Shown here: piece by piece, positions 46,424-56,694 of the stretch | Layout of the letters: each line of letters starts with the position of its first letter | How positions within the stretch are numbered: position 1 is the first letter of the stretch | Assembly: GCA_038225855.1 (NCBI GenBank) | Contig: JBBRQU010000003.1 | Location: 96,780-160,779, forward strand | Reading direction: 5' to 3' | Source of the DNA: CAHJXF01 sp038225855 | Lineage (GTDB): Bacteria; Pseudomonadota; Gammaproteobacteria; Burkholderiales; Burkholderiaceae_D | Length of the DNA: 64,000 nucleotides | Position numbers and translations under genes: made by a program | The notes under the pieces: generated by a model | What the model saw: the letters and a program-made list of their open reading frames with translations, nothing else | Told to the model about the DNA's origin: nothing | Database searches by the model: none

Positions 46424-49033
46424 TTGAGTCCACATCCGCTCGCTCTGATCCTGTCGCTGTCGCTGCTTGCGACGCACGCGCTCGCGCAGGTGCAGACCCT
46501 CGAGCGCATCGAGGTGATCGGATCGCGCATGCCGCGCCTCGATGCCGAGACGGCGCTGCCGGTCCAGATCATTCGCCGCGACGAGATCGAGCGCAGCGGC
46601 GTCTCCAATGCGGAGGAGTTATTGGATCTCGTCAGCGCCAACTTCGGCGGGCATCGCGAGGCGCTCGGCTTGGGCGACGGCGACACACCAGGCTTGTCCG
46701 GCGCGTCGCTGCGCGGCTTCGGCGCCAGCGAGACGCTGGTCCTGCTCAACGGCCGGCGGTTGGCCAACTATGCCTTCAGCGGTACCGGCGGCCCGGGCGT
46801 GGACTTGCACGCTATCCCGCTGGCGGCGATCGATCGCGTCGAGGTATTGAAGGACGGCGCCTCGGCGCTGTACGGCAGCGATGCGATCGCCGGCGTAATC
46901 AACTTCGTCACGCGGCAGGACTATGCAGGCGCAGGCATCACGCTGAACTACAGCGGCAGCGAGGCCGGCGGTGGCGAGCGCAAGCGGGCGACACTCGCGT
47001 TTGGCAGCGGCGATATCGCGGCGGATGGGTTCAACCTGTTCGGCGTGCTCGACGTCCAGCGCGCCGAACGTTTGCGCGCAACCGACCGGTCTTTTGCGGA
47101 GACCAGTTACCGGCCCGAACTGGGACTCGACGGAACCCGACCGCAGTCGTTCCCGGCGAATATCCGTCGCGTCGTGAACGGCACGCCCACCCTGCTCAAC
47201 CCGGCGGCGCCGGCCTGCACGACGCTCACCGTGAACAAGGACAGAGCCTGCTGGTTCGACTACGCGAAGACGCTCGACCTGTTGCCGCCTTCGCGACAGA
47301 CGACCTTGCTCGGTCGCGGCACGCTGCGGCTGACGCAAGACAGCGCAGCGTACGCAGAATTGCTCGCGGCAACGAGCCGTATCGTATTCACCGCGTCGCC
47401 TTCGCCCGCGAGCGCGAGCGCATCGCAAGGCGGAGTTCGCTTCATCCTGCCCGCATCGAGTCCTTACTACCCCACCGCACTAGGGCTTTCGGGCGGGCTG
47501 GTGTTGGCCTACCGGACGCTGCCGCTGGGCGGCCGCACGACCGAGGTGAACTCGGACAACGTACGCCTGTTGACCGGCATCAAGTCGCACCTCGCGGGAT
47601 GGGACCTCGACAGCGCACTCAACATCAACGACAGCCGATCGCGCGAACGCTACGTCAGCGGATTTGTCGATGCGGGTCGCCTCGCCGACGCGATCGGCAG
47701 CGGACTCGTCAATCCGTTCGGCCCGTCCGGCGCCCAAGGCGACGCTCTGCTCGCGGGAGCCGAATTGCGCGGGCCCTCACGCGAGGCCAGGGGCCGCACG
47801 CAAGGCGCCGACCTGCGTGCGAGCCGGGACCTTGTCACGCTACCCGGTGGACCGCTCGGGCTCGCCATCGGAATCGAAGGCCGTCACGAAGGCTTGCGCG
47901 ACAGCCAATCGGCGCTCGTGGCCGACGTCATCGGCGGCGTGCCGGCCGCGCCGAAGGATGGCGCGCGCAATGCGTTGGCGTTCTACGGGGAAATGGTGAC
48001 TCCATTGATCAAGGGCCTGGAGGTGCAGGCCGCCGCGCGTGTCGATCACTACAACGACTTCGGCACGGCCGTCAGCCCGAAGATCGCGCTACGCCTGCAA
48101 CCGGCGCGTTGGCTGCTGCTGCGCGGCTCGATCGGGCGCGGCTTTCGCGCGCCCTCGTTACCTGAGCTGTACACGCAGCAGGCATCGGGATTCTTCGAGC
48201 TTGCAAACGTCGGCGTGTCCGATCCCGCGCGCTGCCCAGTCACGAAGCTGCCTTCCGACTGCCAGCCCGAGGTCTTCCTGGTCAGCGGCGGCAACCCGAA
48301 CCTGCGCCCGCAACGGTCGACCCAATCCAGCGTCGGATTCGTCCTGGAAGCGGGGCCTGCGTGGCAGCTCTCGGCGGACCACTGGAAGATCCGGGTGCGC
48401 GACATCATCGGCGTGGTCGACGCCTTCGACGTGATCGACAACATCCCGCTCTACGAGGGGCGCAACGTGATCCGTGGTCCGGTCGATCCCGCCTTCCCGG
48501 GTTTGCCGGGGCCGATCGTTCGCATCGAGACGCTCAACGAGAACCTGGGCGACTGGCGCGTCGAGGGGACCGACCTTTCGATCCGGCTGCGGCCGACGAC
48601 CACACCGCTTGGCCGTGTCTCGCTGCGGCTGGATGGAACCTATGTGCAACGCGCGCGCCAGAATATCTTCCTTGGCAACGAGGTGAACCTGATCGGTCGC
48701 CGCGCGCCGCGATGGCAGCACGTGCTGACGATGAACCTCGAGCGTGGAGCGTGGAGCGCCACGCTGTTGCAGCGCTATCGGCGCGGCTACGCGGATGCAG
48801 AACCACTGCCCGACGGTTCGACGCATCGCGTGGCCGCATATCGTTTATGGGACGGGCAGTTCGCCTTTGCCGTCTCTCGCGATGTGCGAGTGACCTTGGG
48901 CGTTCGCAATCTGTTCGACACCAACCCGCCTTCCACCAATCAGGCCAACACGTTCCAGGTGGGCTATGACCCGTTGTATGCCAATCCTCTTGGCCGCACA
49001 TGGACCGTCGGTTTGGTCGCCGCGTGGCGCTAG
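46424..49033 (+). CDS. TonB-dependent outer membrane receptor
   Basis: Outer membrane beta-barrel receptor of 869 residues that takes up a scarce ligand using TonB energy. It has a signal peptide (ALILSLSLLATHALA), the plug domain (LPVQIIRRDEIERSGVSNAE, LRGFGASETLVLLNGRRLAN, VEVLKDGASALYGSDAIAGV) and the C-terminal barrel ending in ANPLGRTWTVGLVAAWR. The start is a TTG 8 bases after the response regulator stop; no ATG lies before the signal peptide, so TTG is probably real. Ligand unknown: the class includes siderophore, cobalamin and peptide receptors. Its last bases overlap the convergent sua5 stop. Confidence 0.9.
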   Translation: MSPHPLALILSLSLLATHALAQVQTLERIEVIGSRMPRLDAETALPVQIIRRDEIERSGVSNAEELLDLVSANFGGHREALGLGDGDTPGLSGASLRGFGASETLVLLNGRRLANYAFSGTGGPGVDLHAIPLAAIDRVEVLKDGASALYGSDAIAGVINFVTRQDYAGAGITLNYSGSEAGGGERKRATLAFGSGDIAADGFNLFGVLDVQRAERLRATDRSFAETSYRPELGLDGTRPQSFPANIRRVVNGTPTLLNPAAPACTTLTVNKDRACWFDYAKTLDLLPPSRQTTLLGRGTLRLTQDSAAYAELLAATSRIVFTASPSPASASASQGGVRFILPASSPYYPTALGLSGGLVLAYRTLPLGGRTTEVNSDNVRLLTGIKSHLAGWDLDSALNINDSRSRERYVSGFVDAGRLADAIGSGLVNPFGPSGAQGDALLAGAELRGPSREARGRTQGADLRASRDLVTLPGGPLGLAIGIEGRHEGLRDSQSALVADVIGGVPAAPKDGARNALAFYGEMVTPLIKGLEVQAAARVDHYNDFGTAVSPKIALRLQPARWLLLRGSIGRGFRAPSLPELYTQQASGFFELANVGVSDPARCPVTKLPSDCQPEVFLVSGGNPNLRPQRSTQSSVGFVLEAGPAWQLSADHWKIRVRDIIGVVDAFDVIDNIPLYEGRNVIRGPVDPAFPGLPGPIVRIETLNENLGDWRVEGTDLSIRLRPTTTPLGRVSLRLDGTYVQRARQNIFLGNEVNLIGRRAPRWQHVLTMNLERGAWSATLLQRYRRGYADAEPLPDGSTHRVAAYRLWDGQFAFAVSRDVRVTLGVRNLFDTNPPSTNQANTFQVGYDPLYANPLGRTWTVGLVAAWR

Positions 49034-50052
49034 CACCGCGCTTCTGTGGCCGCGCGCTTCAATCGATCGTCGACTGCGTCCCATTCGCTTGTCTGCGGCG
49101 GCCGCTCGATCCAGATTTCGCGCGCACCGCTCGCATCGAGCGCACGCAAAGTCGCATACAGCTGGTGGGCATAGGCGCCCGCATCGCGAGGCGCGATATG
49201 CCAGCGCCGGCGCGAGGAGCTGGCGTCATACGTCCATGTCCACACGGCCACATCATCGGGCGCGTCACGCAGGGCATTGGCATCGACGATGCGCAGCGGC
49301 GTGATCGGCGCGTAGTGCGCAGCGAGCGTGCCCGATACACGCGGCGCTTCGCGATCGGGCTCGCGCAATGAAACACCCAGCGCGTCTTCGATCATCGCGA
49401 CGGTCACATGGCCCGGTCGCAACAACACGGGGCCGATCGTGTCGAGTCGCGAGCAATCGACGATGGTCGATTCGATGCCGACCGGACAATCGCCGCTATC
49501 GAGAATGAAGATCGCAGCCGAAGGGTCGGTGGTACTCGATTCGACAAACTCATCGCGCACGTGCGCGGCACAGGTCGGGCTCACATGACCGAAACGATTG
49601 GCCGACGGCGCGGCGATGCCGATCGTCGCGTTGCGATCGCGCTTGATTCGCAGCGATGCATACGCTGCGAGCAAGGCTTGCGCGACCGGATGTGCGGGAC
49701 AGCGCAGGCCGATCGTGTCGTGGCCACCCGCGGCTGCATCTCCGACACCTGCGCGGCGCGGCAGGATCAACGTCAGCGGTCCGGGCCAGAAGCGATCGAT
49801 CAGTCGTCTCGCCATGGCAGGCACATCGCGCGCCCATCGTTCGAGGTCGCTGTCGACAGGCACATGCACGATCAGCGGGTGGTCGCTCGGCCTGCCCTTC
49901 GCACGAAAGATCGCCGCGACCGCCTGCGGGTCGCTCGCATCGGCGCCGAGCCCATACACGGTCTCGGTCGGGAATGCGACCAGTCGTCCTGTGTCGAGAC
50001 GCGCGGCGGCGGCATCGATAGCGGCCTGCGCGGCGTCGTGAACCCTCACCAT
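49030..50052 (-). CDS. L-threonylcarbamoyladenylate synthase, two-domain Sua5 type
   Basis: Makes threonylcarbamoyl-AMP for the universal t6A37 modification of ANN-decoding tRNAs. The 340-residue protein has the YrdC domain (LVAFPTETVYGLGADA, KGRPSDHPLIVHV, PGPLTLILPRR, IGLRCPAHPVAQALL) and a C-terminal Sua5 domain, so it is the long form rather than TsaC. The start ATG overlaps the purK stop, placing it downstream of purK in one transcript. A frame open to 50469 is not coding. Its stop overlaps the TonB receptor stop on the other strand. Confidence 0.93.
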   Translation of the reverse strand: MVRVHDAAQAAIDAAAARLDTGRLVAFPTETVYGLGADASDPQAVAAIFRAKGRPSDHPLIVHVPVDSDLERWARDVPAMARRLIDRFWPGPLTLILPRRAGVGDAAAGGHDTIGLRCPAHPVAQALLAAYASLRIKRDRNATIGIAAPSANRFGHVSPTCAAHVRDEFVESSTTDPSAAIFILDSGDCPVGIESTIVDCSRLDTIGPVLLRPGHVTVAMIEDALGVSLREPDREAPRVSGTLAAHYAPITPLRIVDANALRDAPDDVAVWTWTYDASSSRRRWHIAPRDAGAYAHQLYATLRALDASGAREIWIERPPQTSEWDAVDDRLKRAATEARC

Positions 50053-51245
50053 CGTTCGATCCCGAGCACGTCCGCGATCTCGAGCGCGACGCGCTTCGCG
50101 TCTTCCGCTTTCTCTGCCGTCACGGTAACGTGGCCCATCTTGCGGCCGCGGCGCGCGTCGTTCTTGCCGTAGAGATGCAGGTTCGCGCCCGCGTGCTTCA
50201 GCACCGCGCTCCAATCCGGCTCGCGCCGTTCTTCGCCTTCTTCGTTCACAAACCACAAATCGCCGAGCAGATTGACCATCACCGCCGCGCTGTGTCGCCG
50301 CGTTTCGCCGAGCGGCAGGCCGGCAGCGATGCGCGCCTGCTGCGCGAACTGGCTCGTCACGCAGGCATCGATGGTGTAGTGCCCGCTGTTGTGCGGGCGA
50401 GGCGCGATCTCGTTGACAAAGAGTCGCATCGCACCGGCCACCTCCTGCACGACAAAAAATTCGACGCACAACACACCCACGTAATCGAGCGCATGCGCGA
50501 TGCGCAAGGTCGCTGCGACCGCATCGGTTTCGAGCGACGGCAGGATCGCCGACGACGGCACGGTGCTGATCGCGAGGATGCCATCGCGATGCAGATTCTC
50601 CGCGGGCGCATAGATCGCGGTCGCGCCGTGGGATGCGCGCGCGACGATCACCGAGAGCTCGAACGCGAGAGCGAGTTTTTTCTCGAGCACTGCGGGCTGC
50701 CCTTCGAAACGCATGAATGCCTCGCGCGCAGCATCGCGGTCGGCCACGTGCTCCTGTCCCTTGCCGTCGTAGCCAAGCCGGCTCGCCTTGAGAATGCCGG
50801 GATAAAGATAGTCAGGCGTCGCGTCGAGATCGGCGGCGGTCTCGATCACCGCATGCGGCGCGACCGCGATGCCACACGATGCGATGAAACTCTTCTCGGC
50901 GATGCGATCCTGCGCAACCGCGACACTTTCCGCCGACGGCGTCGTGAAGCAATGCTCGGCGAGAAACGCAAGGCTCTGCGCGGGCACGTTCTCGAATTCG
51001 GTGGTGACCGCCGCGCATTGCAGCGCCAGGCTTTCGAGCGCGGTTGCATCGAGATAGTCGGCCTCGATGTGCTCGTCGGCGACCGAGGCCGCCGGCCCGC
51101 CGCGCGCGGGGTCGAGCACCGCGACGCGATAGCCGAGGCTTTGCGCGGCCATCGCGAACATGCGTCCGAGCTGACCGCCGCCGAGAAGACCGAGCCAGCC
51201 TCCAGGCGCCACGACGAGGCGATCGCTATGGACCACATCCATCAT
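50046..51245 (-). CDS. purK: 5-(Carboxyamino)imidazole ribonucleotide synthase PurK
   Basis: ATP-grasp enzyme that carboxylates aminoimidazole ribotide to N5-CAIR in purine synthesis. The 399-residue protein has the family start GWLGLLGGGQLGRMFAMAAQ, TTEFENVPAQSL, the ATP-grasp LKASRLGYDGKGQ, FVNEIAPRPHNSGHYTIDAC and a C-terminal GHVTVTAEKAEDA. Its first codons directly follow a REP-like hairpin (51246-51374), leaving little room for a ribosome site, so a downstream start is possible. It is followed by sua5 and preceded by purE. Confidence 0.96.
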   Translation of the reverse strand: MMDVVHSDRLVVAPGGWLGLLGGGQLGRMFAMAAQSLGYRVAVLDPARGGPAASVADEHIEADYLDATALESLALQCAAVTTEFENVPAQSLAFLAEHCFTTPSAESVAVAQDRIAEKSFIASCGIAVAPHAVIETAADLDATPDYLYPGILKASRLGYDGKGQEHVADRDAAREAFMRFEGQPAVLEKKLALAFELSVIVARASHGATAIYAPAENLHRDGILAISTVPSSAILPSLETDAVAATLRIAHALDYVGVLCVEFFVVQEVAGAMRLFVNEIAPRPHNSGHYTIDACVTSQFAQQARIAAGLPLGETRRHSAAVMVNLLGDLWFVNEEGEERREPDWSAVLKHAGANLHLYGKNDARRGRKMGHVTVTAEKAEDAKRVALEIADVLGIERW

Positions 51246-51374
51246 TCCCGCGAAAGCGGGAATCCAGTGTCGTATGGTCTAACGTCGCCGTCTCCCCGGT
51301 GAAGGCTGGGATCCAAGTTGCCTGTTGTCGCGCACCCCCGAACTTGGGCCCCGGCCTCCGCCGGGGAGACGGTG
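51246..51374. repeat. REP-like inverted repeat cluster
   Basis: TTCCCGCGAAAGCGGGAATC immediately before the purK ATG on the minus strand, then two variants (TCTCCCCGGTGAAGGCTGGG and CCCCGGCCTCCGCCGGGGAG). Three hairpins in one 130-base stretch between purE and purK. The first may interfere with ribosome loading on purK. Confidence 0.8.
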
Positions 51375-51419
51375 GTCGGCATGGCGATCACGCGCCGCAA
51401 GTTCTTACACACGACGCGT

Positions 51420-51983
51420 TCAGAGTTCAAGGCGCGCGTCGCTCGCCGCTTGCGTCTGCGCGGCGCGCCACGCATCGAGCTTCTTCGCGAGCGCGCGGTC
51501 GTGCATGGCCATCATCGCGATTGCGAACAAGGCCGCGTTCGCGGCGCCGCCGCTGCCGATCGCGAAGGTCGCGACGGGAATCCCACGCGGCATCTGCACG
51601 ATCGAATAGAGCGAGTCCTGCCCATGCAGATAACGCGTGGGAACCGGAACGCCGAGCACCGGCACGGTGGTCTTCGACGCCAGCATGCCGGGCAGATGCG
51701 CCGCGCCGCCCGCGCCCGCGATGATCGCGGCAAGGCCGCGCGCAGCCGCCGCTTCTGCGTAGGCAAACAGCGCATCGGGCATGCGATGCGCCGACAGCAC
51801 GCGCGCCTCGAAGCTCACGTCGAACTCTCGCAACATTTCCGCAGCCGAGCGCATCGTTTCCCAATCACTCGCGCTGCCCATCACGATGCTTACGCGCGCG
51901 TTCGCAACGTCGTGCAGGCGCGCGTCTTCCTTCGTCGCGTTGGGCGAAGACGACACACGGGGTCGGGTGGTTTTGCTGGTCAC
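51420..51983 (-). CDS. purE: N5-CAIR mutase PurE
   Basis: Moves the carboxyl group of N5-CAIR to give CAIR, the step after PurK. The catalytic core starts at VSIVMGSASDWETM and has the family motifs VLSAHRMPD, IIAGAGGAAHLPGM, PVLGVPVPTRYLHG, MPRGIPVATFAIGSGGAANA. From the GTG at 51983 the product is 187 residues, with a polar N-terminal extension of about 30 before the core; no ATG is available, so the start is uncertain. Five 11-bp repeats lie 28 bases upstream. Confidence 0.93.
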   Translation of the reverse strand: MTSKTTRPRVSSSPNATKEDARLHDVANARVSIVMGSASDWETMRSAAEMLREFDVSFEARVLSAHRMPDALFAYAEAAAARGLAAIIAGAGGAAHLPGMLASKTTVPVLGVPVPTRYLHGQDSLYSIVQMPRGIPVATFAIGSGGAANAALFAIAMMAMHDRALAKKLDAWRAAQTQAASDARLEL

Positions 51984-52010
51984 GGCGTGGCATGAAAAAG
52001 ATCGCGTATT

Positions 52011-52065
52011 GTAATAGCGTGGTAATAGCGCGGTAATAGCGCGGTAATGGCGCGGTAATGGCGAG
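52011..52065. repeat. Five tandem 11-bp direct repeats
   Basis: GTAATAGCGTG, GTAATAGCGCG twice, GTAATGGCGCG and GTAATGGCGAG in a row, between the divergent purE and URC1-type genes. Eleven bases is close to one DNA turn, so a protein could bind successive units on the same face. The function is unknown. Confidence 0.85.
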
Positions 52066-52146
52066 GGCGCAAGGCAAGCGTGCAGTGTCGAGATCGGCTC
52101 TCGACGACGACGAAGATGGGGATCGCGCACCGCGCGAAGCAACGAC

Positions 52147-53410
<1,264 letters not shown>

Positions 53411-53418
<8 letters not shown>

Positions 53419-54718
53419 GGCGGGCGCGACGCCTTCGTTGCCGGACGCGCGCGGCGCTGGTGTAGACGACGCGGTCGGCACCGCGGTCGACGACGCGGTT
53501 CGCGAACTTCGCGCGCCCACCACGATCCGCGAACGATGCGCGTCGATCGCGGCCGCAGTCATGTCGGGCGAGTCGCCGCACTTCACCATCGACCGTTCGA
53601 AACTCGCGATCGCAGCCGAGCGCGTCGCGCGGCTCACGCGCACGCGCTATCCCGATCTGGTGATTCCGTATCACAGCCGCTGGCGGCACTTCGAAGCCGG
53701 CGGCGACGATCGCAAGGACGAGCTCGATCGTCATCTCGAAGGACGCGGCGTCAACGAGATCGTGCGGGCGCAAATCGATCTCACGTTGGTCAGCGTGCTG
53801 CTCGATGCGGGCGCGGGACCGCGCTGGCGTTATGTCGAATCGTTCGCGCAAACCTTGGCTGCTACGCGCTATGCGCGTTCCGAAGGTCTCGCGGTCGCGA
53901 GCTTTCGCGCGTTCATGAAGGGACGCTTCTCGTCGGATCGCAGCGATCCGTATCGCGTCGATGCGGCGGCGTTGATGCGTATCGATGCGAAGGCGCTCGC
54001 GTCCATCTTCCAGGTCGATGTCACCAACCCGATGATCGGCCTCGAAGGACGTGCGCTGTTGATGCAGCGCCTGGGCGCCGCACTCGGCGATCAGCCGCAG
54101 CGCTTCGGCCCCGACGGACGACCGGGGATGATGTTCGATGCGCTCGCGTCCGGCGCGGCGGCGTCTGGTCTGACGGCCTCGCAGATCCTCGGCCTCCTGC
54201 TCGACGCGTTCTCGACGATCTGGCCGAGCGGCCAGCGCTTCGAAGGCCGTGCGATCGGTGACGTGTGGCCGCATCCGCATGCGGGCGGCCACGGCGCGAG
54301 CGCGGGCCTCGTGCCGTTTCACAAGCTCTCGCAATGGCTCACGTATTCGCTGCTGGAGCCCTTCGAATGGGCGGGCGTGCGGGTCGATCGACTCGATGCG
54401 TTGACCGGTTTGCCCGAGTACCGCAATGGCGGATTGCTGCTCGACACGGGAGCTCTCGTGCCGCGCGATGCAAGTCGCATGAAGAGATCGATGACGCCCG
54501 ACGATCCATGGATCGTCGAGTGGCGCGCGTTGACGGTCTCGCTGCTAGACGAACTCGCGACCATGGTTCGCGACATTCTTCATGTCGATGCGTCGGCGCT
54601 GCCGCTGTCGTGCATTCTCGAAGGCGGCACCTGGGCCGCAGGACGCGCGATCGCGGCTGAATTGCGACCGGGCGGCGCGCCGCCGGTCACGGTCGAAAGT
54701 GATGGCACGGTGTTCTGA
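53411..54718 (+). CDS. URC4-type protein (DUF1688)
   Basis: DUF1688 protein of 435 residues from a TTG at 53411. Family stretches include PDLVIPYHSRWRHFEAGGDD, SILYDAGAG-like VSVLLDAGAGPRWRYVES, GLEGRALLMQRLG, RFEGRAIGDVWPHPH and FHKLSQWLTYSLLEP. URC4 is required with URC1 and URC6 for uracil use in Lachancea kluyveri, but its reaction is not established. No ATG or GTG lies near the N-terminus; TTG at 53411 or 53438 are the only plausible starts. It overlaps URC1 by eight bases and precedes upp by 47. Confidence 0.88.
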
Positions 54719-54765
54719 ACGACCCGCCCATTCACACCACCATTCATCGCGAGGAATTTCCGACC

Positions 54766-55401
54766 ATGGCTACACCCGAAATCCATCACCTCGAGCACCC
54801 GCTGATTCAGCACAAGCTGACCTTGATGCGCGAGAAGACGCGCAGCACCAACAGCTTTCGTCGCTTGATGAACGAGATCGGCATGCTGATGGCCTACGAG
54901 GTGACGCGCGACATGACGACGCAACTGATAGCCATCGAAACGCCGCTCGAAGCGATGCGCTCGCCGGTGATCGACGGCAAGAAGACCGTGTTCGTCACGA
55001 TCATGCGTGCGGGCAGCGGTTTTCTGGACGGCATGTTGAGCGTCGTGCCGGGCGCGCGCGTCGGACACATCGGCCTGTACCGCGACCCGAAGACGCTCGG
55101 CGCCATCGAGTATTACTTCAAGATGCCGCAAGACATGCAGGAGCGCGATGCGATCGTGCTCGACCCGATGCTGGCCACCGGCAACTCGGCGGTTGCGGCG
55201 GTCGATCGATTGAAGGAGACGCGGCCCAAGTCGATTCGCTTCGTGTGCCTGCTTGCAGCGCCCGAAGGTTTGAAGCACTTCACGAGTGCGCATCCCGATG
55301 TGCCGGTGTACACCGCCGCGATCGATCGCGAACTCAACGATCACGGCTATATAGTGCCGGGTCTGGGCGATGCGGGGGATCGATTGTTCGGGACGAAGTG
55401 A
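54766..55401 (+). CDS. upp: Uracil phosphoribosyltransferase
   Basis: Converts uracil and PRPP to UMP. The 211-residue protein has the PRPP-binding motif VLDPMLATGNSAVAA and the C-terminal uracil-site region YIVPGLGDAGDRLFGTK, with MREKTRSTNSFRRLMNEIGM at the N-terminus. In the URC route the UPRT is URC6, and its position after URC1 and URC4 supports a catabolic rather than salvage role. The SD site GAGGAA lies upstream of ATG 54766. Confidence 0.95.
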   Translation: MATPEIHHLEHPLIQHKLTLMREKTRSTNSFRRLMNEIGMLMAYEVTRDMTTQLIAIETPLEAMRSPVIDGKKTVFVTIMRAGSGFLDGMLSVVPGARVGHIGLYRDPKTLGAIEYYFKMPQDMQERDAIVLDPMLATGNSAVAAVDRLKETRPKSIRFVCLLAAPEGLKHFTSAHPDVPVYTAAIDRELNDHGYIVPGLGDAGDRLFGTK

Positions 55402-55404
55402 TGT

Positions 55405-55512
55405 TTGTCGTTCCGACGAGCGCAGCAAGACCAGCCGCCGTGCCTGCGAACGCGGGGACCCAGTGTGGTTGATCACCTAAGCCGCCGAATTCCCGCTTTC
55501 GGGGGAACGACG
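55405..55512. repeat. REP-like inverted repeat
   Basis: Degenerate copy of the REP-like family: GTCGTTCC on the left and TTCCCGCTTTCGGGGGAACG on the right, with a CGAACGCGGGGACCCAG piece between. It lies between convergent upp and the FimV-like gene. Confidence 0.7.
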
Positions 55513-55514
55513 AG

Positions 55515-56609
55515 CTATAGAAGATCCTGTTTCATCTCTTCCGAGTCACGTTTGAGCGCGTCGAGAATTTCGACGAGGAACAAGAGCTCGCGATACGCCG
55601 CGAGCGAAAATCCCTGACGGCTTCCGCCGCGATCGTCGGTCAGCAGACGTTCGAGAAACGCGCGGCACTCGGCACGAGGCCAGGTGTCCCGAAGCCTCTG
55701 GACCACTTGCGAATAGGACTCGAGATCACGCGTCGCAACGTCGGGCGTCGAAGCCCAGGCCGGCACGTCGGCATTGAAGAGCGTGCGAAAACCGTCGGTC
55801 AGCGCGTTGTATTGGGCCTCGCGGCCGGTCGATTGATAGAGGTCGAGCAACATCAGCCAGACCGCAGGGCCGGGCCTTTCGGTCTCGCGAATATGCCGCG
55901 CCAAAAGGCTCATCGCCTCTTTCGGATCGCCCAGTTGCACCAGCAATTCGGCCTGCGTGAGCGTGTCCGCGATTTCTTCGACCTCGATGCGATTGTCGGC
56001 TCGCCCCGTCTGATAGTAGGGATTGAAGCCGCCGGTGCGATACGGACCAGGCGGCGCGACGTAAGCTCGGCCCAAAGCATCGGGTGGCAGCACACCGTGC
56101 CCGGTGATGCTTTGCATTGCGATCGGCGGCCATTGCGTCGCGGTCTGATCAATCGCAGGCAAGTCGGCATTGCGGTTTTGTCCTGCCGCGCGCGCGCGCC
56201 CGACGGCCGAGCGCTTGTTCTGATCGGCACCCCAATCGGTGGGACGCTGGATGGTCGGAGGTTCGAGCGGCTCGTCGTCGCCGGTCGCTCGCGCGGGCCG
56301 CGCGGTGCGCGGCCGTGGCACGAAAGGCCGTTCGCGACGCACCGTTTGCCAGATGCGCCACGCCAGCAACACGATGATCAACAGCGCAGCCACCATCAGC
56401 GCCAGCGGAGCCCCATCGAGCCGCTCGAGCACGACCGCGAATGCCGAACGCGACGCGGACGAGTTCGCGGCAGCAGGCGTGTCTTGCGCGAGCGCCTGCC
56501 CAAGCGCCACATCCATCATGACCAGCACCAGCAAGCGGACGACATGACACGCCGCACGCTTCACATGAAGCGATGGGTAGTGCAGGCGCGATGGCGTTTC
56601 AATGTTCAT
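55515..56609 (-). CDS. Membrane protein with FimV/TPR-like C-terminus
   Basis: Membrane protein of 364 residues. The N-terminus has a signal-like stretch (VRLLVLVMMDVALGQALAQ), then a membrane segment (PLALMVAALLIIVLLAWRIW), a Pro/Arg/Thr-rich linker and a C-terminal TPR-like region (QAELLVQLGDPKEAMSLLAR, VWLMLLDLYQSTGREAQYNA). That layout resembles FimV and related peptidoglycan-bound pilus/polarity proteins, though no LysM is seen. It lies between upp and purC and has no obvious operon partner. Family assignment is tentative. Confidence 0.72.
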   Translation of the reverse strand: MNIETPSRLHYPSLHVKRAACHVVRLLVLVMMDVALGQALAQDTPAAANSSASRSAFAVVLERLDGAPLALMVAALLIIVLLAWRIWQTVRRERPFVPRPRTARPARATGDDEPLEPPTIQRPTDWGADQNKRSAVGRARAAGQNRNADLPAIDQTATQWPPIAMQSITGHGVLPPDALGRAYVAPPGPYRTGGFNPYYQTGRADNRIEVEEIADTLTQAELLVQLGDPKEAMSLLARHIRETERPGPAVWLMLLDLYQSTGREAQYNALTDGFRTLFNADVPAWASTPDVATRDLESYSQVVQRLRDTWPRAECRAFLERLLTDDRGGSRQGFSLAAYRELLFLVEILDALKRDSEEMKQDLL

Positions 56610-56694
56610 CGATGAATGGGATCCGGCGGACGCGTGATTCTATCCGCGAGCCGTGCGCGCGGATATGCACGCAGTCATCGCCGGGATATCGTCC

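Noticed and set aside
52011..52065. CRISPR array or replication iterons
   Set aside because: The repeats are 11 bases and contiguous without spacers, and there are no cas genes, rep gene or DnaA boxes nearby.
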